Source of the DNA: Solimonas variicoloris DSM 15731
GTDB lineage: Bacteria; Pseudomonadota; Gammaproteobacteria; Nevskiales; Nevskiaceae
Reading direction: 5' to 3'
Length of the DNA: 64,000 bases
NCBI RefSeq assembly: GCF_000382285.1
Contig: NZ_KB907925.1
Span: 372,001 to 436,000, forward strand
The position numbers and the translations under genes are program-made. The notes below the pieces were generated by a model. It was not told the DNA's origin. It saw nothing but the letters and a program-made list of their open reading frames with translations, and did not search any database. Shown in pieces: positions 9,734-17,433 of this stretch; within the stretch, counting starts at the first letter, position 1, and each line of letters starts with the position of its first letter.

Positions 9734-9798
9734 GGCGGGTGCAAGCCGCCGTCCGCGATCAAGCGGGTTGCGCCGCTTCGCCGCCAACCCGCCCTACG
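9729..9798. repeat. Intergenic inverted repeat, CGTAGGGCGGGT ... ACCCGCCCTACG
   Basis: Perfect 12-bp arms at 9729-9740 and 9787-9798 enclose a GC-rich 46-bp centre with GCGGGTTGCGCCGCTTCG. This looks like a repetitive extragenic element of the kind found in many copies in gamma- and betaproteobacterial genomes (recalled, not searched). It fills the gap between the biotin-carrier and carboxyltransferase genes and contains the stop codon of the former. Confidence 0.8.
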
Positions 9799-9809
9799 AG
9801 AGAAGACCC

Positions 9810-11417
9810 ATGAAAAGAATCGAGAGCAAGCTCAACACCGCCTCGGCCGATTTCCAGGCGAACGCCGAACACAATCGCCGCCTTGCCGAGGAATTCCGCG
9901 AGAAGCAGGACAAGGTCCGCCATGCGCGGCCGCAGCGCGACATCGACCGCCTGCGCCAGCAGAACAAGCTGCTGGTGCGCGAGCGCCTGAAGCTGCTGCT
10001 CGATCCGGGCACGCCGTTCCTGGAGTTCTCGTCGCTGGCCGCCAACGAGGCCTACGACGGCGACGTGCCGGGCGCGGCCTGCGTGACCGGCATCGGCATC
10101 GTCTCCGGCCGCGAAGTCGTCATCAACGCCGGCGACGCTTCGGTGAAGGGCGGCGCCTGGTATCCGCTGACGGTGAAGAAGACGGTGCGCGCGCTCGACA
10201 TCGCGATCGAGAACCGCCTGCCGGTCGTGCATCTCTGCGATTCCGCCGGCGGCTTTCTGCCGCTGCAGGCGGATCTGTTCGCCGACAAGTACATGGCCGG
10301 CCGCATCTTCCGCAACCAGTGCATGCTGTCGAAGATGGGCGTGCAGCAGGTTTCGGTCGTGCTCGGCCACTGCACCGCCGGCGGCGCCTACGTGCCGGGC
10401 CTGTCCGACTACAACGTCATCGTGCGCGGCACCGGCGCGATCTTCCTCGCCGGCCCGCCGCTGGTGAAGGCCGCGACCGGCGAGGACGTCAGCGTCGACG
10501 AGCTCGGCGGCTGCGACATGCACACCAGCGTGTCCGGCACCGCCGACTATCCGGCCGATTCGGAAGAGGAAGCGATCGCCATCGCGCGCGACATCGTCGC
10601 GCAGTTCAAGCGGCCGCAGAAGTCGCTGATCGAATGGCAGGAACCGGAAGCGCCGTACTACGACGGCCGCGAGCTGTACGGCATCCTGCCGCGCGACATC
10701 AAGGCGCAGTTCGACATGAAGGAAGTGATCGCGCGTCTGGTCGACGGCTCGCGCTTCCACGAATACCAGCCGAACTACGGCAAGACCCTGATCTGCGGCT
10801 ACGCGCATCTGTGGGGCTACAAGATCGGCATCCTCGCCAACAACGGCGTGCTGTTCAACGACTCGGCGCTGAAGGGCGCGCACTTCATCGAGCTGTGCAA
10901 TCAGGGCCGCGTGCCGATCCTGTTCCTGCAGAACATCACCGGCTTCATGGTCGGCAAGGAATACGAGCGCCGCGGCATCACCAAGGACGGCGCCAAGATG
11001 ATCATGGCGGTGAGCAACTGCGAGGTGCCGAAGTTCACCGTCATGTGCCACGGCTCCTTCGGCGCCGGCAACTACGGCATGAGCGGCCGCGCCTTCGACA
11101 GCCGCTTCCTGTTCAGCTGGCCGCAGTCGCAGACCTCGGTGATGGGCGCCGAGCAGGCCGCCAACACGCTCGCCGACGTCAAGATCCGCCAGCTCGCCAA
11201 GCAGGGCAAGAAGCTCAGCCAAGCCGACATCGACGCGATCCGCGACCCGGTGCTCGGCGAGTTCAAGCGCAAGCAGAGCGCCTACTACACGACCTCCGAG
11301 ATCTGGGACGACGGCATGCTCGATCCCGTCGACACCCGCAACGCGCTCGGCATGTCGATCTCGGCGGCGCTCAACACGCCGATCGGCGATCCGCGCTACG
11401 GCGTGTTCCGCATGTAG
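9810..11417 (+). CDS. Acyl-CoA carboxylase beta (carboxyltransferase) subunit, geranyl-/methylcrotonyl-CoA type
   Basis: A 535-residue carboxyltransferase. The first half has the CoA-side loop HCTAGGAYVPGLSDYNV and the second half GSFGAGNYGMSGRAF and WPQSQTSVMGAEQAAN, both oxyanion-hole regions of the family. It transfers carboxylate from biotin to an acyl-CoA. AtuA in the same operon suggests a geranyl-CoA-type substrate (AtuC), but methylcrotonyl- or another branched acyl-CoA is equally possible. The start at 9810 is preceded by GAGAGAAG; an earlier in-frame ATG at 9768 falls inside the inverted repeat and is unlikely. It is the last gene of the operon and is followed by a hairpin terminator. 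Confidence 0.92.
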   Translation: MKRIESKLNTASADFQANAEHNRRLAEEFREKQDKVRHARPQRDIDRLRQQNKLLVRERLKLLLDPGTPFLEFSSLAANEAYDGDVPGAACVTGIGIVSGREVVINAGDASVKGGAWYPLTVKKTVRALDIAIENRLPVVHLCDSAGGFLPLQADLFADKYMAGRIFRNQCMLSKMGVQQVSVVLGHCTAGGAYVPGLSDYNVIVRGTGAIFLAGPPLVKAATGEDVSVDELGGCDMHTSVSGTADYPADSEEEAIAIARDIVAQFKRPQKSLIEWQEPEAPYYDGRELYGILPRDIKAQFDMKEVIARLVDGSRFHEYQPNYGKTLICGYAHLWGYKIGILANNGVLFNDSALKGAHFIELCNQGRVPILFLQNITGFMVGKEYERRGITKDGAKMIMAVSNCEVPKFTVMCHGSFGAGNYGMSGRAFDSRFLFSWPQSQTSVMGAEQAANTLADVKIRQLAKQGKKLSQADIDAIRDPVLGEFKRKQSAYYTTSEIWDDGMLDPVDTRNALGMSISAALNTPIGDPRYGVFRM

Positions 11418-11443
11418 CGTCGGCGCCACGCCCGGCGCCAGAA

Positions 11444-11471
11444 GGCAGGCCCGACCGGCGTCGGGCCTGCC
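11444..11471. terminator. Hairpin terminator between convergent genes
   Basis: Perfect 12-bp stem GGCAGGCCCGAC / GTCGGGCCTGCC with a CGGC loop, between the carboxyltransferase gene (+) and the DUF4382 gene (-). The T-run after it is short (TTT), so efficiency is uncertain, but its position suits bidirectional termination. Confidence 0.65.
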
Positions 11472-11488
11472 CGCGTTTGCGCGTGCTG

Positions 11489-12697
11489 TTACTGCAGGTC
11501 AGGGAAGTCGACCGTCGTCGTGCCGCCCGCCGTCACGGTGGCATCGGCGCCGGCGGTGTTGCCCGCGGCCGAGGTGGCGACGATGCGGTACTGGCCCGCC
11601 GCCGTGGCCACCGGCGCCAGCACGATCGGCAGCGTCGACGAATACGGAGCGTACTTCGGGGCATCGGCCGGCAGCGTGAAGCTGTAGAAGCCGGTGCTGC
11701 TGTCGGCATTGGCCGTCGCCACGGTGTAGGCGAGACCGTTGATGGTCTGCCGGGCGTCGAGCGAAATGCCGGCGACGGCATTGGCCGTGCCGCTGACCGT
11801 GCCGCTGCCGACACTCAGCGGATCGAGGACGAAGGGCGCCGCCGAGGTCGACAGGACGGTGCTGGTCTGCGCGGTGACCGGCACGTCGGAAATGATGCTG
11901 GCGGCGCTATCCGGCGCGGCGACGACCACGTCGTAGTCGCCGACCGCGGAGCTGTGTTCGAGCGGCGACAGCACGAAGTGGCCGGTCGCATCGGTATGCG
12001 TGCCGCGGATGATGACGCCGTTCTGTTCGGCATAGACGGGGATGCCGGCCGTGAGCGTCAGGCTCTGGCCGGCACGGGCGACGTAGCCATCGATCGTGCC
12101 GCTGACCACCTGCACCGCCGCGGTGACCACCGGCTTGAGCAGATAGCCGCTGGCATGCGGATTCCCCTTGCCCTTGCCGGTGGTGACGATCGACTTGCAG
12201 GCGTTGAAGTCGAGCACGAGGTCGACCAGTTCGTCGTTGCCGACCGTGAACGGCGAGCGGGTGTTGACCTTGATGCCGGTCTGCACCGCGCTGGGCGTTC
12301 TCAAGGCGACCTCGGCGGTTTCGCCGGACGGCACGACGGCGTTGTTGAGCGTCGCCGCGCCAGCGACGTTGGGCGCGAGGATCAGGCGCACCTGCTGGTA
12401 GGTGCCCGCCGGCAGCGCCGCCTGGCCAAGCGATTCGAGCGCGCCGTTGCTCAGGCTGAGCAGGTCGATTTTCTTCGGCGCCGGCAGATCGGTGTCGACC
12501 CAGTTGCCGCTGCCGTCGGCCTCACGGTTGATGGCGACCTTGGCGACGGTGACGTAGACATGTTCGTAGCCGCAGGCCGGCGCATCGGTCAGTGCCACCT
12601 TCACGGTGCCGCCCGCGTCGCTCAGGCCTCCGCCTCCGCCGCCGCAGGCCGCCAGCAGTGAGGCGGCGAGCGCCGGTACGAGATGTCGGATGTTCAT
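11489..12697 (-). CDS. DUF4382 domain lipoprotein
   Basis: A 402-residue predicted lipoprotein: LVPALAASLLAAC lipobox followed by a run of glycines. Residues about 30-170 match DUF4382 (VKVALTDAPACGYEHVYVTVAKVAINR, then DIDLLSLSNGA-type segments and LVLDFNACKSIV). The remainder is beta-rich, with carboxypeptidase-regulatory-like repeats that probably form Ig-like domains. Start at 12697 chosen for GGGAGGAG eight bases upstream. It is likely displayed on the outer membrane; function unknown. Confidence 0.82.
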   Translation of the reverse strand: MNIRHLVPALAASLLAACGGGGGGLSDAGGTVKVALTDAPACGYEHVYVTVAKVAINREADGSGNWVDTDLPAPKKIDLLSLSNGALESLGQAALPAGTYQQVRLILAPNVAGAATLNNAVVPSGETAEVALRTPSAVQTGIKVNTRSPFTVGNDELVDLVLDFNACKSIVTTGKGKGNPHASGYLLKPVVTAAVQVVSGTIDGYVARAGQSLTLTAGIPVYAEQNGVIIRGTHTDATGHFVLSPLEHSSAVGDYDVVVAAPDSAASIISDVPVTAQTSTVLSTSAAPFVLDPLSVGSGTVSGTANAVAGISLDARQTINGLAYTVATANADSSTGFYSFTLPADAPKYAPYSSTLPIVLAPVATAAGQYRIVATSAAGNTAGADATVTAGGTTTVDFPDLQ

Positions 12698-13023
12698 GGG
12701 GAAGCTCCTCCCTGTCATGCAGCACGTGCGTAAAAGTTCATCAACCGGCGTCCCTGTCAGCCGGTCGCGCGGGGGAGGCTAGGAGCGAAAAAGTTAACCG
12801 GGCGTGAACAAACCGTGAGACTGCCGCTCGTGCCACGCCGCTGCGCCGCTGCGCCGCTGCGCCGCTGCGCCGCTGCGCCGCTCGTCGGCCGGCGGCGCGT
12901 CGGCGGCGCGGGCGCTGCGCTGCTTCACAGGCCTGCGGCGGATCCGGCTTTGCAGTGCATGGGTCGCGTCGGGTAGACCGCAGCCGTCCGTCGTTGGCGG
13001 ATGTGGATCGGCGCTGCGCCGTT
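12698..13023. other. 326-bp gap between DUF4382 gene and the 3' end of the channel gene
   Basis: Holds the upstream region of the DUF4382 gene (minus strand), with a comparatively A/T-rich patch at about 12785-12815 (AAAAAGTTAAC, GAACAAACC) where its promoter probably lies. A tandem octamer array occupies 12841-12880. No credible gene is seen. Confidence 0.5.
12841..12880. repeat. Five tandem copies of CTGCGCCG
   Basis: Five exact 8-bp units, preceded by a partial CGCCG. As non-coding DNA about 145 bp upstream of the DUF4382 start, it may vary in copy number by slippage. No function can be inferred from the sequence. Confidence 0.85.
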
Positions 13024-14043
13024 TCAGGCCTGCGGCTTGATCTCGAGCAGCTGGTCGCCGGCCTGCACGATGGTGCGTTCGCCTTCCCAGAAGCCGATGC
13101 GCTGGCCGTCGCGGATCAGGTGGACGATCAGGCCGGGGCCGATCTCGCGCATCGGCCGGCCGATGTCGGTGTCCGTGGCGGGACGTTCGATCAGGCAGAC
13201 GCGGCCGTCGGAGCGCATCAGGTCGTCGATGTAGTCGCTGATGTGCGAGGAGCGCATCGAATCGGCCATCAGATAGCCGCTGACGAGCGAGGGCGCGATG
13301 ATCGCGTCGGCGCCCGCCTGGCGGATCAGCTTGATGTTCTCTTCCTCGGCCACCGAGCAGATCACGCGCACGCTGCGGCTGAGCTGGCGCACCGTGAGCA
13401 CGGCCAGCACCGCGGCATCGTCGCGCGGCAGGCAGATGAGCACGGCCTGGGCGTGTCCGATGCCGGCGTCCTGCAGATCCTGTTCGTGCGTGGCGTTGCC
13501 GAGCAGGCCGATGTAGCCGCGCTTGGCGGCCTGCGCGAGACGGCCGGAGTCGATGTCGAGGACTAGCACCGAACTCGGCGGCGTGCCGCGCGCCACCGCT
13601 TCCTGCGCGGCGGCTTCGCCGCTGTGGCCGTAGCCGCAGATGATCAGATGTCCGCGCAGGGTTTCTTGCAATCGGCTCATGCGTCGGCTCTCCAGCCAGC
13701 GTTGCAGCACCAGCTCGTAAGCGGTGCCGAGGAAGATCAGCCAGATCACCAGGCGGATCGGCGTGACCAGCAGCGTATCGACCAGGCGCGCGCGCCGCGT
13801 CACCGGCACGATGTCGCCGTAGCCGACGGTCGAGACCGTCACCGCCGTGAAGTAGGCGACGTCGCCGAAGCTGATCTCGCCGTCGATCTGATCGCGCAGG
13901 CCGTCACGGTCGAACCAGAAGATCGCCAGCACCAGCATGACCAGCACCGCCAGCAGTGTGATGCGCGCCAGCAGCATCTGGCCGGGCGAGCGGCTGGCGC
14001 GGACGAACAGGCGCGTGGACGGTCGCGGCGACGGAATTTTCAT
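13024..14043 (-). CDS. Two-TM potassium channel with RCK (TrkA-N/TrkA-C) domain
   Basis: A 339-residue protein. Two membrane helices (about 28-46 and 105-123) flank a pore loop with the K+ selectivity filter TVGYGD. A Rossmann RCK domain follows (HLIICGYGHSGEAAAQEAVARG) and then a TrkA-C segment near the C-terminus. This matches prokaryotic ligand-gated K+ channels regulated by nucleotide or Ca2+. The start at 14043 follows a weak GGCGGGC; the open frame continues upstream as an Arg-rich stretch that is unlikely to be translated. Divergent from the Ser/Thr kinase gene. Confidence 0.9.
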   Translation of the reverse strand: MKIPSPRPSTRLFVRASRSPGQMLLARITLLAVLVMLVLAIFWFDRDGLRDQIDGEISFGDVAYFTAVTVSTVGYGDIVPVTRRARLVDTLLVTPIRLVIWLIFLGTAYELVLQRWLESRRMSRLQETLRGHLIICGYGHSGEAAAQEAVARGTPPSSVLVLDIDSGRLAQAAKRGYIGLLGNATHEQDLQDAGIGHAQAVLICLPRDDAAVLAVLTVRQLSRSVRVICSVAEEENIKLIRQAGADAIIAPSLVSGYLMADSMRSSHISDYIDDLMRSDGRVCLIERPATDTDIGRPMREIGPGLIVHLIRDGQRIGFWEGERTIVQAGDQLLEIKPQA

Positions 14044-14258
14044 CGGCAGCCCGCCGGGCGGCCGGTGCCTGCGACAGGGATTCGGGCGGCGAACATGGGC
14101 GCGATGTTGCCCGCGCATCGCCGGCTTGGCCAGCGGCGCAGGTCCGCGACGCCGGTGGTGAGCGGCGCCCCTGCACAAGCGCGGGCGAATCCGGGACACT
14201 AGGATCGCCGCGGCGGCACCGGGGGGTGTCGCGCGGTTTCCACTTTCAGGGCGCGTAC

Positions 14259-16625
14259 ATGAGCACAGCCTTTCCGTCAGGGCGGATGGGTCCCTATCAG
14301 CTCGTCGAGCTGATCGGCGAGGGGGCGATGGGCCGGGTCTACCGGGCCCGGCAGGAGTCCCCGCAGCGCGCAGTGGCGCTGAAGCTGCCGCAGAGCGGCG
14401 CGGCGCGCGATGCGTTCCAGCGCTTCCGCCGCGAGATCGCGCTGCTGGCGACGCTGGAGCATCCGCATATCGCGCGTCTCTACGACGCCGGCGTCGCCGT
14501 CACCGAGCAGGGCGAGGTGCCGTATCTGGCGATGGAGCTGGTCGACGGCCAGCCGCTGACGACCGCCACCGCCGGCTGGCCGCGGCGGCGCAAGCTGGAG
14601 CTGCTCGCCAAGCTGGCGCGCGCCGTGCACTACGCGCACACGCGCGGCGTCGTGCACCGCGACCTCAAGCCGGCCAACGTGCTGGTGACGGCCGACGGCG
14701 AGCCGAAGATTCTCGACTTCGGCGTCGCCCGCGCGCGCGACGACGGCGAGGCGACGCAGCTGACCGGCATCGGCGAAATCCTCGGCACCCTGCCGTACAT
14801 GGCCTGGGAGCAGCTGAGCGGCCAGGCCGGCCGCGCCGACCCGCGCGTCGACGTCTACGCGCTCGGCGTCATCGCCTACGAGCTGCTCGGCGGACAGCGC
14901 CCGTACCCGGAGCTGCCGACGCACTCGGTGGCCGCCGCGCTCGAAGTGCTGCGCACCGGCAAGCCGGCGCCGCTGCAGTCAATCGCCCCGGACTGCCGCG
15001 GCGATCTCAACACCATCGTCATGAAGGCGCTCGCCCAGGACCCGGCGGCGCGCTATGACTCGGCGCTGGCGCTGGCCAGCGACATCGAACGCTTCCTCGC
15101 CGACCTGCCGATCGAAGCGCGGCCGCCGACCACGCGCTACCTGCTGCGCATGTTCGTGCGCCGCCATCGCGCGCTGACGGCTGGCGCCGCGCTGGCCGCG
15201 GTCGCGCTGGTGGCGGCGGCGCTGGTGTCGACGGCCTTCGCGCTGCGCGAGCAGGCGGCGCGCCGGGTCGCCGAGGAACAGACGGCCGCGTTCGAAGCGA
15301 CCAACCGCTTTCTCGAGGATCTGCTGTCGGCCGCCGATCCGGAGAAGGCGCAGGGCCAGCCGATGACGGTGCGGCAGATCATCGACCGCGCGCGCGTCGG
15401 ACTCGAACAGCAGCACACGCTGCCGCCGTCGGCCGACGTGCTGGCCAGCGTCGCGCTGGCGCTGACCTACAGCCAGCTCGGCGACAACACGGCGGCGATG
15501 GCGCTGCTCGACGGCGCCGCGCAACGCACGGCCGGGCAGCCGCTCAACGCGATGGCTGCCGCCAAGCTGCGGCTGGTGCGCGCGCAGGTGCAGACGCAGC
15601 TGCCCGACTGGGCCGGCGCCTTCGAGACCCTGCAGCCGCTGCTGACGCCCGAGCCGCCGGCTGAGCCGGGCATGGCGCGCATCTGGATCGACGCGCGTGC
15701 GGTGGCCGCCAACACACAGTATGCGCAGGGCCATCTCGACAAGGCGGGCGTATACATGGCCGGCCTCGGCGACCTGTCGGCGCGCCTGCTCGGCCCCGAC
15801 GATGTCAGCACCTTCAGCGCGCGCGCCAATGAAATCACGCTGCTGTACCAGAATGGCAAGCTCGCCGAGGCGCGCGCCGCGCTCGACGAGATCCTGCCGC
15901 GCATGGACCGCAGCATCGGCGCGCTGCACGCGTACACGCTGATCATGCGCCAGCAGCAGGCCATCGTGCTGCGCGATCTCGGCGAGCTGGACGCGGCGAT
16001 AGTGACGATCACACAGGTCGCCGCCGACCGGGCCCGCGTGTTCGGGCCGACGCACGACTTCACGCTGGCGGCGCGGCGCCTGATGCTGCAGATGCTGCGC
16101 CTGAAGGACCCGGCCTCGCCGGAGCTGTACCGGCTGACGCAGGAAACGGCCGAGCAGTTGCGCTCGCAGTACGGCATTGACAACCGCGCGACGCAGCAGG
16201 CGCTCGACGACTACGCGCGCGCCGCGCTCGCGCAGGGCAAGACGGAGCAGGCCGAAGCCCTCTATCGCGAGCTGCTGGCGACGCTGTCGCGGCTGAACTA
16301 CGGCGACGACAACGAGACGCTGGCGCGCCGCCAGGGCTATGCCGAGCTGCTGCTGAAGACGCGGCGCGAGGCGCAGGCCGAACGCGAGTTCGCCAGCCTG
16401 CTGCCGCGCTCGATCGCCGCGCTCGGCGACGAGCACCCGCGCAGCTTCACGATCCGCGGCCTGCATGGCGAGGCGCTGCTGGCACTCGGCCGCCGCGCCG
16501 AGGCGCGCGCCGAGCTGGAGCGCGCGACACAGCTCTGTGAGGCCAAGTTCGGCGCCGACCATGCGCGCACGCGCGAGCTGCGCGCCAAGCTCGGGCAGGC
16601 GAGCGCCGTGCCGGCCGCGTCGTGA
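14259..16625 (+). CDS. Membrane Ser/Thr protein kinase with C-terminal TPR region
   Basis: A 788-residue protein. The kinase domain (about 13-285) has glycine loop GEGAMGRVY, Lys42, HRDLKPAN (133-140) and DFG (153-155). The APE motif reads MAWEQ (182-184), so the usual proline is replaced by tryptophan. One membrane helix lies at about 307-328. The remaining 450 residues are helical with TPR-like pairs and should be periplasmic or bind partners. Its last codons overlap a histidine kinase gene, suggesting co-translation. An alternative ATG at 14226 would add 11 residues. Such PknB-like kinases with TPR tails are common in Xanthomonadales-like bacteria. Confidence 0.9.
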   Translation: MSTAFPSGRMGPYQLVELIGEGAMGRVYRARQESPQRAVALKLPQSGAARDAFQRFRREIALLATLEHPHIARLYDAGVAVTEQGEVPYLAMELVDGQPLTTATAGWPRRRKLELLAKLARAVHYAHTRGVVHRDLKPANVLVTADGEPKILDFGVARARDDGEATQLTGIGEILGTLPYMAWEQLSGQAGRADPRVDVYALGVIAYELLGGQRPYPELPTHSVAAALEVLRTGKPAPLQSIAPDCRGDLNTIVMKALAQDPAARYDSALALASDIERFLADLPIEARPPTTRYLLRMFVRRHRALTAGAALAAVALVAAALVSTAFALREQAARRVAEEQTAAFEATNRFLEDLLSAADPEKAQGQPMTVRQIIDRARVGLEQQHTLPPSADVLASVALALTYSQLGDNTAAMALLDGAAQRTAGQPLNAMAAAKLRLVRAQVQTQLPDWAGAFETLQPLLTPEPPAEPGMARIWIDARAVAANTQYAQGHLDKAGVYMAGLGDLSARLLGPDDVSTFSARANEITLLYQNGKLAEARAALDEILPRMDRSIGALHAYTLIMRQQQAIVLRDLGELDAAIVTITQVAADRARVFGPTHDFTLAARRLMLQMLRLKDPASPELYRLTQETAEQLRSQYGIDNRATQQALDDYARAALAQGKTEQAEALYRELLATLSRLNYGDDNETLARRQGYAELLLKTRREAQAEREFASLLPRSIAALGDEHPRSFTIRGLHGEALLALGRRAEARAELERATQLCEAKFGADHARTRELRAKLGQASAVPAAS

Positions 16626-17320
16626 GCGGCGGGACGCTCGCGGCGCTGCTCGCTGCAGCGATGGCCGCGGCCGCCGCCGTCGCCTTCGCGTACGGCCGCA
16701 TCGTGCGCCGCCGCCGCAGCCTCAGCGCACAGGAGCAGAGCGTGCAGGCGCAGGCGGCCGCGGTCGCCGCCGAGCGCGAACGCATCTATCGCGACCTGCA
16801 CGACGATCTCGGTGCCAAGCTGCTGACGCTGGTGCACGGCGCTGCCGATCCGGCCCTCGCCGATCTGGCGCGCAGCGCGCTGCAGGATCTGCGCGACGTG
16901 GTCAGCCGCACGCGCGGCGAGCCCGGCACGCTGCAGATGGCGCTCGGCGAAATCCGCCGCGAGGCCGAGCAGCGCCTGGCCGCCGCCGGCGCGCGGCTGG
17001 CCTGGGAACCCGCCGACGATCTGCCCGATCCGGCGCTCGACGCGGCGCAGGCGCTGCATCTGTACCGCATCGTCCGCGAGGCGCTCAGCAACGCGCTCAA
17101 GCACGCGCAGGCGCGCACCGTGCGCATCCGCGTGCGCCGCCACGGCGGCGCGCTTTATCTCGACGTCACCGACGACGGCCCCGGCGTCGCCGAGCCGCCG
17201 GGGCAGGGCGTGCACGGCATGCGTCGCCGCGCCGAAGCGCTCGGCGGCGCGGTCGACTGGAGCAGCGGCACCGTCGGCGGCACCAAGGTGACGCTGCACT
17301 TCCCGCTGCCGGACGGCTGA
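16622..17320 (+). CDS. NarL-class sensor histidine kinase lacking a sensor domain
   Basis: A 232-residue kinase starting at GTG that overlaps the upstream stop (GTGA). An N-terminal membrane helix (LAALLAAAMAAAAAVAFAYG) is followed by a short coil and the HisKA_3 dimerisation motif RIYRDLHDDLGAKLL with the phospho-acceptor histidine. The HATPase domain has REALSNALKHA (N box) and DDGPGVAEPPGQGVHGMRRR (G boxes). With no input domain of its own, it may take its signal from the Ser/Thr kinase it is coupled to. Its natural partner is the LuxR-type regulator at 19698-20339. Confidence 0.88.
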   Translation: MSGGTLAALLAAAMAAAAAVAFAYGRIVRRRRSLSAQEQSVQAQAAAVAAERERIYRDLHDDLGAKLLTLVHGAADPALADLARSALQDLRDVVSRTRGEPGTLQMALGEIRREAEQRLAAAGARLAWEPADDLPDPALDAAQALHLYRIVREALSNALKHAQARTVRIRVRRHGGALYLDVTDDGPGVAEPPGQGVHGMRRRAEALGGAVDWSSGTVGGTKVTLHFPLPDG

Positions 17321-17433
17321 GGCGGACCCTCCGCAGATAGGGACTGCTGCGCGGCAGCCCCCGTTTCGACAATCCCGACCGGTACTCCACGCGCCGGAAC
17401 ACGCCCGGCGCCGTCAGCCGAGGAAGGGAAGAA

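Noticed and set aside
10319-12661. Long plus-strand frame crossing the carboxyltransferase and DUF4382 genes
   Set aside because: It runs across the 3' part of a strong carboxyltransferase gene in another frame and then antisense to DUF4382; composition is typical of shadow translation.
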